In this document: piece by piece, positions 1-8,946 of the stretch
Position numbering within the stretch: the first letter of the stretch is position 1
How the letters are laid out: the number at the start of each line of letters is the position of its first letter
Assembly (NCBI GenBank): GCA_963815645.1
Contig: CAWFHL010000004.1
Span: 1-64,000, forward strand
Direction: 5' to 3'
Origin: JBBRHQ01 sp963815645
Lineage (GTDB): Bacteria; Actinomycetota; Thermoleophilia; Solirubrobacterales; 70-9
DNA: 64,000 bases
Notes under the pieces: model-generated
Database searches by the model: none
The model's input: the letters and a program-made list of their open reading frames with translations, nothing else
Told to the model about the DNA's origin: nothing
Translations under genes and position numbers: made by a program

Positions 1-525
1 TTTAGCCGACCGCTCCATGAGGCCAGCTGCCGAGGCGCAGAAGCTCCGCCGCAATGCAGACCGTTCGGCGAAGCAGCAGAAGCGACGCGCCGGCAAGCGG
101 CGTGTGGCGAAAACGGTCGAAGCATCAAAGGCATCGCGCCGCAGAAAGCAAGGGGCGGAGAGGACCGCGCAAAACCGCAAGCAGTCCATAGCGGAGCGCA
201 ACAAGCCAGAGCGGCTCGCGGCGCCGGCCTTAACCGGTTTGTCCCTGCGCCGTCAGTCGAACTTCGGCCGGTCCATCCGTCTATCGGCGGCCAGATCCAT
301 TGGCCGGCGGACCGATCTCGCTGCCCAATGGCTGTCGAACCCTGCCTGAACCTGCCGCAGATCGGCGGGTAGAATCCGTGCCTGTTGTGCCTGGGGAATC
401 CGTGTCTGTTGTGCCTGGGCCGGGTCAGCTCGACAAGCTGGTGGTCACTGTGCTCGAGCCCAGTAGCGCCCATCGCACGATAAGGTCCGCGAAAGCCCTG
501 GACACTGACGGCAGAAGGGGGACAT
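1..525. other. Stretch with no supported gene
   Basis: No reading frame here has a convincing ribosome-binding site, domain or signal peptide. A 110-codon frame starting at position 17 encodes an Arg/Lys/Ala-rich sequence with no recognisable fold and is probably incidental. The only structure seen is a short tandem repeat at 372-419. The stretch forms the left edge of a degenerate region that extends to about 3.15 kb. Confidence 0.5.
372..419. repeat. 24-bp tandem duplication (2 copies)
   Basis: Two adjacent 24-base units (372-395 and 396-419) beginning GAATCCGTG differ at one base. The length is a multiple of three, so a frame through it reads a repeated ESVPVVPG-like octapeptide, but no gene is supported there. 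It is most simply a recent slippage duplication. Confidence 0.7.
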
Positions 526-1203
526 ATGGGAGCGCGTGCCGGTGAGCTGTGGGGCCTCCGAAATCTGTTGGCGGTGACCTGCGTAGCCGCCTTGGTACTT
601 TGCAGCTCAGCAAAAGCGGCTGCGCCTACGCCTGTGGTAGATCAGTCCTACTACGGCAGGGTAAGTCTGAGCGCGGCCATCAATGATTGCTGCAACTACG
701 TGGCACAGACGTTCACTGCGGGGCGCGACGGCCTCTTGGCGGGCGTGAACATCGACACGGAAGTCGCTCAAGCCCCGGACGTGCCCTTGCGGGTCAGCAT
801 TCGCAATTTCGAGGGTGGCGTACCGGGAGAGACGGTGCTAGCGACCACGCTCCTACCCTCCGCCTTCGCGCCCTTCTCGCAGCTGGTCACGTTTCCACAG
901 ACGGTAGAAATCCGCGCAGGAGTGAAGTACTCAATCGTCGTGAACCTGGAGGACCCCCTCCCGCTAAGCCAGGGCAACTGGGCCGGGGGAGATGCGAACC
1001 CGTACCCGGCCGGATGCCAAGGGGGTATGTGCGACAGCCTCCGCGAGAAGCGAGACCGACCCAGGGAATCGTCGCCTCGTGGTGGCAATCGCGGCACAGC
1101 GGAATCGTGTTCTGCATCCGGTTGTCGGTCGGGTCGCCATTGGCCCCCGCCGCAGGCCGAGCACTGCAGGACGCAGCCGCTTCGTTGCGCGATTGAGCCG
1201 TGA
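526..1203 (+). CDS. Secreted protein of unknown function, 3' part probably out of frame
   Basis: The ATG at 526 is preceded at a good distance by a purine-rich AAGGGGGA site. The first ~32 residues form a clear Sec signal peptide: a charged start, then a hydrophobic LLAVTCVAALVL core and an Ala-rich cleavage region. Residues ~35-165 look like a secreted beta-rich domain with an early Cys-Cys pair (NDCCNYVAQTF) and a later C..GGMC. After about residue 170 (near position 1045) the translation becomes Arg/Ser-rich and low in hydrophobics, which suggests a frameshift or a junction with unrelated DNA and a lost native C-terminus. I do not recognise the family. It resembles putative extracellular jelly-roll proteins of soil actinobacteria, but that is only an impression. 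Confidence 0.5.
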   Translation: MGARAGELWGLRNLLAVTCVAALVLCSSAKAAAPTPVVDQSYYGRVSLSAAINDCCNYVAQTFTAGRDGLLAGVNIDTEVAQAPDVPLRVSIRNFEGGVPGETVLATTLLPSAFAPFSQLVTFPQTVEIRAGVKYSIVVNLEDPLPLSQGNWAGGDANPYPAGCQGGMCDSLREKRDRPRESSPRGGNRGTAESCSASGCRSGRHWPPPQAEHCRTQPLRCAIEP

Positions 1204-1319
1204 CTTTTGCGGCCGAGGGCCGCCGACCCGTCACCGCGTGTTCGGGAGGAGAGGAGCCCCTCGTAACGGCGGAGTGTCCATGAGTGATTACGTTTCCGCC
1301 CCCCTAACAGCAGGTTCGA

Positions 1320-1713
1320 TTGGAGGATCAGCAGGTATTGCTGTTTGAGGCACCACCTGATGAGGCGCCACCCACGGCGGCTTCTCTTTTCGGCGAGGGG
1401 GCGCCTGAGGACCCCGAGGAGCGAGCAGCATTGGTCTTTCGGGCTTTCTATGACCTCGCTCGCGATCACGAAGCCGGGTTTCGCCTCTTCCTGCAAGCCT
1501 CGGTCCTGCGGCCCGTCCGCAACCCGACGCGAAGGGAGATCCGTATCGAGGCGCGCCCCGAGAGGCACTGCCGCTGATGCGCTGGCCTCGCTTTCATCCG
1601 AGCTCTCGCCGGAGGAGCTCGAGCGGCTAAAGGCCGCTATGGCCATGCTCACTGGGATCGAGCTGATGGTCGTCCTGCGTCTCGATCACGACCAGGCCCG
1701 CGACACAGGGTGA
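1320..1713 (+). pseudogene. Fragment resembling a TetR-family regulator C-terminal domain, frameshifted
   Basis: From 1320 one frame reads an acidic, helical sequence containing FRAFYDLARDHEAGFRLFLQ. Near 1555 the plausible sequence continues in the next frame as LSPEELERLKAAMAMLTG and ends at 1713. Joined, the two parts look like the ligand-binding helices of a TetR/AcrR regulator. No N-terminal helix-turn-helix is visible upstream. The piece is therefore both truncated and frameshifted, in line with the decayed genes that follow. The family assignment is weak. Confidence 0.3.
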
Positions 1714-1798
1714 CAAGGCCCCAAGTCGAATCCGCCCGATTCCATTTCTGACAAGGCAGGGTTTGCCTCCCACCCCGGCGCGAGATACTGCGCAGGCG

Positions 1799-2219
1799 AT
1801 GTCGCAGGAGAACGTGGAGATCGTGCAGCGACCTTTCGACGCCTGCGACCGAGGGCGACGTCGAAGCGGCCGTCAGACTGGAACTGTCCCCCGACTGCGG
1901 GACTCATTCGGTTCGCCGGGGCGGATGACGGTGACGAGGAGAACTCCGCGGCACCGGATCGGGCTGCGCAGCTTGGAGGTCCCTGGGTCGAGAACTTCGA
2001 CGTGGTAGGAATACGCCTCAGACGAGTTCGTCGACGCCGACCGAGTGGGTGGGTCGTTCTCGCGCTGGCTGACCGGAACGGTTCGAGGTCGCGGAAACGC
2101 GATCGAAGCTAGACGCGACGCTGGCAAGCGTTTCCGAATTCCGCGACGGCAGGGTCGGCGAGATGCGGTTCTCCGTGACCTGGCATGAGGCCCTCGAAGC
2201 CGCCGGGCTTCAGGAGTAG
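1799..2219 (+). pseudogene. SnoaL/NTF2-like protein, broken copy 1
   Basis: The gene opens at ATG 1799 with MSQENVEIVQRPFDACDRG, a very typical start for actinobacterial SnoaL-like (NTF2-fold) proteins. The frame is lost within about 25 codons. A typical family ending, with FRDGRVGEMRFSVTWHEALEAAGL, is readable just before the stop at 2217-2219 but in a different frame. At least two shifts are needed to join them. SnoaL-like proteins are small alpha+beta barrels that act as cyclases, isomerases or ligand-binding domains; no specific substrate can be inferred. It is the first of three consecutive broken copies sharing the ALEAxGL-type tail. Confidence 0.65.
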
Positions 2220-2222
2220 GCG

Positions 2223-2754
2223 ATGTCGGAGGAGAACGTGGAGATCATTCGCCGCGCCTATGAGGCCTTCAACCGCCACGACTCGATGCCGCTTTGGGGG
2301 AAGTTGATCCCAATGACGAGTGGCACCAGATAACGCAGTTCCCTGATCGAGCCGTGTATCGCGGACGCGAGGACATGAGGGACCGCTTCTGGAACCAGCA
2401 GCTCATCGAACAGTTTGGTGATGTCAGGATCGACGTTGAGGAACTGATTGACGCCGGTGATCACATCGTGATGATTGGGTACGTCATCGGCCACGGCCAC
2501 ACGAGCGGGAGTGGAGTTTCAGCCTGCGGGTCGTCAACGTCTTGGAGATACGCGACGGACGCCTCCATCGCGCATACGATGTGGCTGGTCCAAGCCAAGG
2601 CGCGACTTAGTTGGGCAGCGGCGACATCCATTACTGCTTCTGGCTCCGGCACGGACGGTTCATCAGGGTGGAGGATCACTTGACGGCGAAAGGTGCCCTC
2701 CACGCCCTCGGAAGGAGCGGTGAAGCCCTCGAAGCCACCGGGCTGTCGGAGTAG
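2223..2754 (+). pseudogene. SnoaL/NTF2-like protein, broken copy 2
   Basis: ATG 2223 lies three bases after the stop of copy 1 and opens with MSEENVEIIRRAYEAFNRHD, nearly the same N-terminus. The frame breaks after ~22 codons. The body (WHQITQFPDRAVYRGREDMRD... then VDVEELIDAGDHIVMIGYVIGHG) is readable in a second frame up to ~2515. The terminal part, with the EALEATGLSE ending, is in another frame with its stop at 2752-2754. Two or more frame changes mean no full-length product as written. The fold is NTF2-like by family resemblance; function is unknown. Confidence 0.65.
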
Positions 2755-2759
2755 GCGCG

Positions 2760-3148
2760 GTGTTGGAGGAGAGAGTCAAGCTGCTGCGTCGCTGGATCGA
2801 CGCGTACAACCGCGGGGACTACGTCACGGCCACCGAGGGGGCGGATCCCGACATCGAGCTTGTCCCGCCGGGTGATCAGCCCCCTCTCGAGGGATCGAGC
2901 AGCTGCGTGATTGGATGAAGCCCGACGCCTTCTCGAAGCAGAGAACCGAGGCGGGGGAGTTCAGGGCTGTCGATGATGACCGAGCCCTGGTGCTCCAACA
3001 CACCTGGGTGACGGGAGCGAGCACCGGCATCGAGATGGACTTCGACGCCTGGTTCATTTGGTCGTTCGATGACGCCGGACTCGTTACGCGGGTGGAGGTC
3101 TTCCTCGACCGGGATAGCGCCCTCGAAGCCGCCAGGCTGTCGAAGTAG
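2760..3148 (+). pseudogene. SnoaL/NTF2-like protein, broken copy 3
   Basis: GTG 2760 begins VLEERVKLLRRWIDAYNRGD and reads in frame until a stop near 2920. The family continuation starting GIEQLRDWMKPDAF is in the next frame from about 2888 and runs to 3148. It ends SALEAARLSK, matching the tails of copies 1 and 2. A single one-base change near 2888 would restore it, so this is the least damaged of the three. An intact distant relative lies at 8947-9357. Confidence 0.65.
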
Positions 3149-3484
3149 GTCGCTTCCGACGAGGCAGCCGTATTGGGGGAGGGGAAGGCTAGAAAGTGAG
3201 AAGCCGCCCCTAGTCGGATGGAGGACGGCTTCTCGATTGCCTACAACATTGCGGGCGTTTTCAAATTGATCCAGCCGTCTGGATCACTAGACAGGGAGAG
3301 CCAAAGCTTGCGATCTAAACGCGCTAGCCCGCTTTTGCTGTCAAACCTTTGTAGAAAAGTCTTAGTAGCCAAGAGATTCCCTGTAAGCGGCACCGCTCGC
3401 CCCGACTCGTCGTAGGGATGGGCCAGTACGCGAGCGCACTTCCAAGCTCCTCGGGGGTCGCGGACTCCGATGGGGCCCCCCGAC
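3149..3484. other. Intergenic, one inverted repeat
   Basis: No gene is supported. The only structure noticed is a perfect 9-base inverted repeat, GAGAAGCCG (3198-3206) and CGGCTTCTC (3226-3234), separated by 19 bases, just downstream of the third SnoaL-like copy. It could be a weak transcription terminator for the broken array, but there is no T-tract. Confidence 0.4.
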
Positions 3485-4138
3485 CTACTGGACTCGGTCG
3501 ATTGCGGGTTCGGGGTGCTCGCCCAGGTATTCGACCCAGGCCCGCTTCACACACGGATAGTGCTTCGAGGCCTCGACCGTGTCCATGAAGCTGACGATGT
3601 TGTCATCGAAGCGTTCTTGGAGCCGGGCGTCGGCGAACCGGCCTTCACTGTCGAATGCTTCGTGGGCCTTGGCGAGTGAGAACATGTCCGGATAAAGGCG
3701 GGCTCCCAGATGCTCGAAGGGGATTCGCAGTCCCCAGAGACCCCGGTTCCCGCCGACCATCGACGGCGAGGCCGACAGCAGCAAGCCGCTGCGCTCGTTG
3801 AATGGCTGCGGGTCAAAGCGCGAGACCCAGTCAATCGCGTTCTTGAGCAATCCCGGCGGCGCGGCATTGTATTCGGGCGAGGAGATCAAGAAGGCATCGC
3901 TGGCCTCCAACCGCCGGCGGAACCGCTCCGCGCCCGGAGGAAATCCGTCCCCGTTCTGGGCATCCAGGTTGTACGAGGGGCAGTCGAATTCGGCCATCGA
4001 GGCGCGATCAACCTCTCCACCGTGGGCCTCCAGACAGGTGGCGGCAAGGTCTGCGAGGTGCGTGTTCAGCGAGCCTTCGCGAAGGGACGCCGAGAAGACC
4101 AGGAAACTGACCGGCTCCCGGGGCGGATCGTCGCTCAC
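3485..4138 (-). CDS. NADPH-dependent FMN reductase family protein
   Basis: This 217-residue protein has the flavodoxin-like fold of NAD(P)H:FMN/quinone/azo reductases. After a short N-terminus comes the first strand and the phosphate-binding loop FSASLREGSLN (residues ~14-24), which binds the FMN phosphate. The SSPEYNAAPPGLLKNAIDW motif (~85-103) packs on the isoalloxazine ring and is diagnostic of the family. The length (about 180-220 in the family) is normal and the frame is intact. The start is GTG at 4138. The enzyme would transfer two electrons from NADPH via FMN to quinones, chromate or similar cytosolic acceptors; the true substrate is unknown. It stands alone, convergent to nothing obvious, just downstream of the RTX-like gene on the same strand. 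Confidence 0.85.
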   Translation of the reverse strand: MSDDPPREPVSFLVFSASLREGSLNTHLADLAATCLEAHGGEVDRASMAEFDCPSYNLDAQNGDGFPPGAERFRRRLEASDAFLISSPEYNAAPPGLLKNAIDWVSRFDPQPFNERSGLLLSASPSMVGGNRGLWGLRIPFEHLGARLYPDMFSLAKAHEAFDSEGRFADARLQERFDDNIVSFMDTVEASKHYPCVKRAWVEYLGEHPEPAIDRVQ

Positions 4139-4177
4139 GATCTCAGCAAGTCGGGCGGTGGCCGCTCAGGGGAGTGC

Positions 4178-6581
4178 TTACGTTCTCGCAGTCGGCCGCG
4201 GGTCGATGTCGATCGCGTCGGCCGTGACGCCGTCGGTCCCGGTCCCACAGCTGATCGCCTCGGCGACGCCGTCCCGGGCGAAATTGGAGTCGTTGCCGTC
4301 GCCGGCGTTGAAGTTGTCCACGCCGGCCTGGCCGATGAGGAGTCGTTGCCGCCGTTGGCCAGCGAGCATGTCGTTGTCCGCTCCGCCGAACAGGATGTCG
4401 TTGCCCTCGGCGCCGAGCAGGAGGTCGTTGCCGCCGCCGCCCAGGAGCACGTCGTTGCCCGCGGGGCCGGGCTTCACACCGGCGGTGCCCGCCGGAGCGA
4501 CACCGACGATCGTGTTGGCAAAGTCGTTGCCCGTGAGCACATCGTTGCCGTTGCCGCCCACCAGCGTGCCGAAGTCGGAATGGATGATGTCCTTCTCGGG
4601 CCCGCCGGTCTTCCCGCCCGTCGCGGTCAGGTCCGCGTTGGGAAGGGCGGCGGTCACCCCGTTCGTCCCGCGGTTGACGATGTCCAGGCCCTGCTGCTGG
4701 ACCGAGGCGTAGGCGAGGGTGTTCGCCCCGGCGTCGCCGAACATCTCGTCGTTGCCCAGCCCGGAAACGATCGTGTCGTTGCCCTCGGCTCCATGGATCA
4801 CCGTGAGGTCGGATGGGCCGTGCTGCGGCCGCCGACGATGCTGTCGGCGCCGTCGCCGCCGTTTATAAGCCCGCGGTCGCCGCCCACCAGGGTGTCGTCG
4901 CCCTGGCGGCCATAGATCGATGTCGTTGCCCGCGGGCTGTCGATGACGCCGCTGCCCGTGCCGACGGGGGCGGCCCCGGCGATCGTGTCGGCCACGTTGC
5001 TGCCGATCAGGAAATCGCTGCGGTTGGAGCCGATCAGGGTCCGGATGTCGTCGTGGATGATGTCCTTCTCCGGACCGCCGATCGCGCCGCCGTAGCCGGT
5101 CGTCCCGGGCTCGGGAAGCTGGACGAGGACGCCCGTGCTGCGACTGACGATGTTGATTCCGGCCTGGGTCACGGAAACGTAGGCGAGGGTGTTCGCCCCG
5201 GCGTCGCCGAACATCTCGTCGTTGCCGGGCCCGGAGACCAGCGTGTCGTCGCCTGCCTCGCCGTGAATGACCGTATGGTCGGATGCCGCGGCGCTGCGGC
5301 CGCCGACAATCGTGTCGTTGCCGTCGCCGCCGTCTATCAACCCCTTGTCGCCGCCCACCAGGCTGTCGTTGCCGCCGCGGCCGAGGATCGTGTCGTTGCC
5401 CGCCGGCGTGTCGACGACCCCGTTGCCGGTGCCCACCGGGGCTGCCCCGAGGATCGTGTCGTCGCCGTTGCTGCCGGTCAGGCCGTCGGCGCGGTTGGTG
5501 CCGATCAGGGTTCGGATGTCGCTGTGGATGACGTCCTTCTCCTGGCCGCCGATCGCCCCGCCGGTGCCGGTCGTCCCGGGCTCGGGAAGCTGGACGAGGA
5601 CGCCGGTGCTGCGACTGACGATGTTGAGTCCGCCCTGGCTGACGGAGACGTAGGCGAGGGTGTCGGACCGGCGCCGCCGGTCAGGTTGTCGCTACCGGTC
5701 CCTGAAACGAGCGTGTCGTCGCCGTTGCCGCCGTTGACGGCGGTGACATTGGCGAAGCTGCGGCCGCCGATCACCGTATCGTCGCCGTCCCCGCCGTTCA
5801 CCGTGCCGCTATCGCCAGAGAGAAGCGTGTCGTTGCCGGCCCCGCCGTTGATCGTGTCCCGGCTCTCCGTGCCCGCAGGCTGGGGATCGACGCTGGGCGT
5901 GCCGGGGGGCGCTGAGCCGGCAATCGTGTTCGGCCCGGCGTTACCGGTCAGGTTGTCGTTGCCATTGCCGCCGGTGAGGCCCTCGACATCGGAGTAGATG
6001 GTGTCGTTCTCGCCGGCCTGCCCGTTGGTGGTGGTCGGGGAGGCGCCCGCGGGCAGCACCGCGGTGACCGGGGTAGTGCGCGTGATGCCGGCGTCGGCGA
6101 TGCCGACGTACGCCACGCTGTCGGTCCCATCACGGCCGTGGAAGGTGTCGCGCTCCTTGCCGCCGACCAGGGTGTCGTCGCCCGTGCCGCCGCTGATCGT
6201 GCCCGCGGGGCCGTGTCCCGCTGTTGATCACGCCCGTGTCGTTTCCGTCGCCCAGGTTCTCCACCAGGGAGGTGACGGGGGTGATCACGGGGACGGTGCA
6301 GAGGTAGCCCTTGGGAAGGCCCAGGGCCGGCGGCGTCGGCAGGCACCCCTGCGCGGCGGACGCGGTGACCGTGACGCTCGGGTTCTGGTCGCCGACGAAG
6401 TAGACCGTGGCGACCGGCCGTGGTCTGCTGCTTGACGATCACCGCGGTATTGGTCTCGCCCGGGCCGGCGTTGATAGGTGATGGTGCCGTTGGCGACCGT
6501 GACGCTGGCCGCATGCGCCGCCACCGGCACCGCGAGGAGTGCGAGGAGCGAAACGAGACACAGCCGGACCGCGCGCATCAT
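4178..6581 (-). CDS. Large secreted RTX-like Ca2+-binding repeat protein, frameshifted
   Basis: The gene is read on the minus strand from ATG 6579-6581, with a signal peptide (MRAVRLCLVSLLALLAVPVAAHA) cleaved near Ala24. The mature protein is made of glycine/aspartate nonapeptides of the GGxGxDxLx type (GGNGNDNLTG, GGAGNDTLLSG, GGDGDDTVIGG, GEAGDDTLVSG). In hemolysin-type parallel beta-rolls these bind calcium. The product would be exported. The C-terminus ends shortly after an acidic CGTGTDGVTAD segment, with the stop at ~4178. Reading requires frame changes near 6440, 6390, 6215, 5665, 5470, 4815 and a compensated pair near 4345, so no complete product is encoded as written. Because the repeats are otherwise well preserved, indel errors in repetitive GC-rich DNA are as likely as real decay. 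Internally the gene contains long near-identical modules (see the repeat entry). Confidence 0.75.
4711..5660 (-). repeat. Tandem ~471-bp (157-residue) modules inside the RTX-like gene
   Basis: Identical landmarks recur with a period of 470-471 bases. The AGGCGAGGGT block is at 4711, 5181 and 5652. The block starting CGTCCCGGGCTCGGGAAGC is at ~5101 and ~5572. At protein level each module has a non-RTX segment (NIVSRSTGVLVQLPEPGTTG, then GGxEKDIIHxDIRTLIG) followed by several GGxGxD nonapeptides. The two complete modules differ at only a few positions, and a more diverged third module occupies 4178-4800. The period is 157 codons, so module gain or loss would keep the frame. Confidence 0.7.
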
Positions 6582-6944
6582 CCTCGGGACCGTACCCAAC
6601 GCGAGCCGATTGAAACCGGGCGTAACCAAAATCCTGCCGACGCCGCCGGCCCTGCCTACTCCCCTGCTCATGGGCCATTTGCACCAATCCCAACTCTCCT
6701 GTTCACGAACCGCTCAAAGGTTGACCAGCGCTTCGGTCGGTGTTAGAGGGAGGCGGGGGACCGACGAGTCGCTCGGCTGAAAAAAGAATCGATGAAGGCG
6801 AATGGATGGGGCAGAGTGGTCTGCCCGCTTGCAGGGCAGTGCCGCGCGAAAAAATTACCGGCATCCGGGGTTGATTCGCGGACCTGGGCTGACTAGCCTG
6901 GTACCCGAAGTTCGAGGGCGCTGTCTCGTTGGTCCCTCGTCCAG
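6582..6944. other. Divergent intergenic region between two RTX-like genes
   Basis: These 363 bases separate two oppositely oriented genes for secreted repeat proteins, so both promoters should lie here. The centre (about 6775-6860) is locally richer in A/T, with AAAAAAG and AAAAAAATT runs at 6780 and 6850. No operator-like palindrome or RNA structure was recognised and no small gene is supported. Confidence 0.45.
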
Positions 6945-8018
6945 ATGTTTGGCTCGAGAACTCCTTTGACCTTCCCTGGCACCGCACGCTACGCCGCGGC
7001 ACTAGCCGCAACCTTCGGGGCGTTCATGTTCGCCACCGGAACGGCACACGCGGGGGTGGCCTCAGGCGACGGCTCGGTGATCAGCTTCAAGGCCCAGCCC
7101 GGTGAGGTCAATGACGTTCAGGCGATGCCGTCTGTGGACGGCGTCACCTTCACCGACGCTTCCGCCCCGGTGACGGCGGGCGACGGATGCAGCGCACAAC
7201 CCGGTGGGGTGTTCTGCCCGTTCTCCGGCGAGCCGACGGTTGTCGAGCTCCGCCTGCGCGATCGCGATGACAAGGCCAGATTCGACGACCCCGCAGGGAG
7301 CGTCAACGACCAGCGTGTGCTTGGCGGCCGTGGCGACGACACGATCTTCGCCGGCGGGACTGCCCCCAACCACGTGCTCGAAGCCGGCGGCCCCGGTGAC
7401 GATCAGCTCAGCTCCGCGATGAACTTCAGCGGCAGCGCCAGCCTGAGAGGGGGCGCAGGCAGGGACGATCTCTCAGCGATCGAGAACGCAGAGCTGCATA
7501 TGGCTGGAGGCGGCGGCGCCGACAGTCTCCACGTAGGAGGCGGTCTCGCATTCCCCGGGGGCGATCATTCCGTCCACGCTGGAAGGGGAAACGACACGAT
7601 CTCCTTCAGCTTCGGAGACGACAGCGCATTTCTACCCGAGGTCTCCGCCGGCCGGGGATTCGACACGATCTCGTTCGCGAACGCCATCCCGAGTGGCGGG
7701 GCCGACCTCGACTTCAACACCTGTCCCGCCTGCAGCGTCGAGCGGGTCATCGGCACGCCCTTCAACGACACCCTGATAGGCGACGCCAGCTCGATGCGGT
7801 TCGACGGAGGCGCCGGTGATGACACGATCGACCCCGGCGCCGGCATCGACACCGTGTTCGCCGGCACGGGCAACGATCAGGTGAACACCGTGGACCGCGG
7901 CTTCGACCTGGCCAGCTGCGGCGCCGATCAGGACACAGCGATGGGGGACCGCCGCGATCTGATCTTCGGCGACTGCGAGACGGTCAGCCGCGCGGTGGGC
8001 CGCCCCGCCAGTCCCTGA
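6945..8018 (+). CDS. Secreted RTX-like calcium-binding repeat protein
   Basis: This intact 357-residue protein has a signal peptide (residues ~1-36, ending GTAHA). A beta-rich N-terminal part contains two Cys (GDGCSAQPGGVFCPFSG), followed by a run of degenerate RTX nonapeptides: GGRGDDTIFAGG, GGPGDDQLSS, GGAGRDDLS, AGRGNDTISF, GGAGDDTIDPG and GTGNDQVNT. A Cys pair (NTCPACSVERV) and a final CGADQD...GDCETV segment, the usual closing block of such actinobacterial proteins, complete it. It is predicted to be exported and to fold as a Ca2+-stabilised beta-roll. No enzymatic domain is visible. It is divergent from the larger RTX-like gene at 4178-6581. The start is ATG 6945, although the Shine-Dalgarno sequence is weak. 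Confidence 0.75.
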   Translation: MFGSRTPLTFPGTARYAAALAATFGAFMFATGTAHAGVASGDGSVISFKAQPGEVNDVQAMPSVDGVTFTDASAPVTAGDGCSAQPGGVFCPFSGEPTVVELRLRDRDDKARFDDPAGSVNDQRVLGGRGDDTIFAGGTAPNHVLEAGGPGDDQLSSAMNFSGSASLRGGAGRDDLSAIENAELHMAGGGGADSLHVGGGLAFPGGDHSVHAGRGNDTISFSFGDDSAFLPEVSAGRGFDTISFANAIPSGGADLDFNTCPACSVERVIGTPFNDTLIGDASSMRFDGGAGDDTIDPGAGIDTVFAGTGNDQVNTVDRGFDLASCGADQDTAMGDRRDLIFGDCETVSRAVGRPASP

Positions 8019-8046
8019 TCGCCGATTCGCCCCAACCGTTTCTCAC

Positions 8047-8067
8047 CGAGTCGTCCCCCACGACTCG
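8047..8067 (+). terminator. Hairpin after RTX-like gene
   Basis: CGAGTCGT (8047-8054) and ACGACTCG (8060-8067) form a perfect 8-bp stem with a five-C loop, 28 bases after the stop of the 6945-8018 gene. No U-tract follows, as is common for actinobacterial terminators. Confidence 0.5.
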
Positions 8068-8132
8068 CGGAATCGGGGCATCGGCGGAGCCTAGAGCAGA
8101 CATACACTCGGGGCGGCTCTGCCAAGACCCGC

Positions 8133-8939
8133 GTGTCCGAGATCGCAATCACCCTCCTGATCATTGCCGTCGCGGCTCTGCTCGGCGCTGTCCTGCTCTG
8201 GCAGAGGGAGCGGCGGCGGGTGGCCCATCTCGAGCACGAGCTGGCCCGCGAGCGGGCCAAGCCCCAGGGCCGCGCGCTTGCCCAGCTCGTGCCGCTCAAG
8301 TCGGTTCTTCAGCGGGCGGCCCGAGTCAGGGAGGAAGGGCTCAGCGGGGTGCTGTGGAGCTCCTTCGAGGAGCTCGCCGGCTGGGCCGAGGAGGCCGAGC
8401 CCGAGCTACGCCAGCTTGCAGCGCGCGACGGCACCCTGACCATCCTCTTCACGGACATCGAGGACTCGACCGCGCTCAACGAGCAGCTCGGCGACAAGGC
8501 ATGGCTGAAGGTCCTGAGCGCCCACGACCAGATAGTCCGCAGGTGCGCCGGCAGGCACGGTGGCCACGTCGTCAAATCGCAGGGCGACGGCTTCATGATC
8601 GCCTTCGCCGCCCCGGAGGAGGCGATCCGCTCGGCGGTCGAGGTGCAGCGCGGGCTGGCTTCCGGACCGCGCCGCCTGCGCGGCCCGGGGATTGCGGTGA
8701 GGATCGGCATCCACACCGGACCGGCGCTCGAGAAGGGCGGCGACCTTTTCGGCCGCAACGTGGCTCTCGCGGCCCGGGTCGCCGACAAGGCTCGCGGAGG
8801 CGAGATCCTGATCACCGGCGAGGCGTGGGAGGCAGCCGGCGAGGGCGATCAGCTACCGCTCGCCGAGCACCGTGAGGTCGAACTCAAGGGGCTTCCGGGG
8901 TGGTGGACGGTGATCGAGGTCGACTGGCGGGAGCCCTGA
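8133..8939 (+). CDS. Membrane-anchored class III adenylate/guanylate cyclase
   Basis: The 268-residue protein starts at GTG 8133. Residues ~4-24 form one transmembrane helix, followed by a charged helical linker (~25-105) and a CHD catalytic domain. Visible catalytic features are FTDIEDSTAL (first metal-binding Asp, ~111), KSQGDGFMIAF (substrate-contact Lys and second metal-binding Asp, ~148-153) and GRNVALAARV (transition-state Asn and Arg, ~205-214). All key residues are present, so the domain should be active; the Lys favours ATP over GTP. It would make cAMP at the inner membrane face as a homodimer. The cNMP-binding protein at 33367 is a possible, unproven, reader of that signal. The gene is followed by convergent genes. 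Confidence 0.85.
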   Translation: MSEIAITLLIIAVAALLGAVLLWQRERRRVAHLEHELARERAKPQGRALAQLVPLKSVLQRAARVREEGLSGVLWSSFEELAGWAEEAEPELRQLAARDGTLTILFTDIEDSTALNEQLGDKAWLKVLSAHDQIVRRCAGRHGGHVVKSQGDGFMIAFAAPEEAIRSAVEVQRGLASGPRRLRGPGIAVRIGIHTGPALEKGGDLFGRNVALAARVADKARGGEILITGEAWEAAGEGDQLPLAEHREVELKGLPGWWTVIEVDWREP

Positions 8940-8946
8940 GCCGAGC

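Noticed and set aside
17..349. 110-codon Arg/Lys-rich frame at the left edge
   Set aside because: No RBS, no domain, composition like random GC-rich sequence.
3710..4915. Long plus-strand frame over the FMN reductase and RTX-like gene
   Set aside because: Antisense to recognisable proteins. Its apparent repeats (VVALGAEQ...) are only the complement of the RTX repeats.
4700..5660. Regular DNA repeats considered as a CRISPR array or satellite
   Set aside because: The ~471-bp period is far too long for CRISPR, and the units translate as RTX nonapeptides and module inserts.
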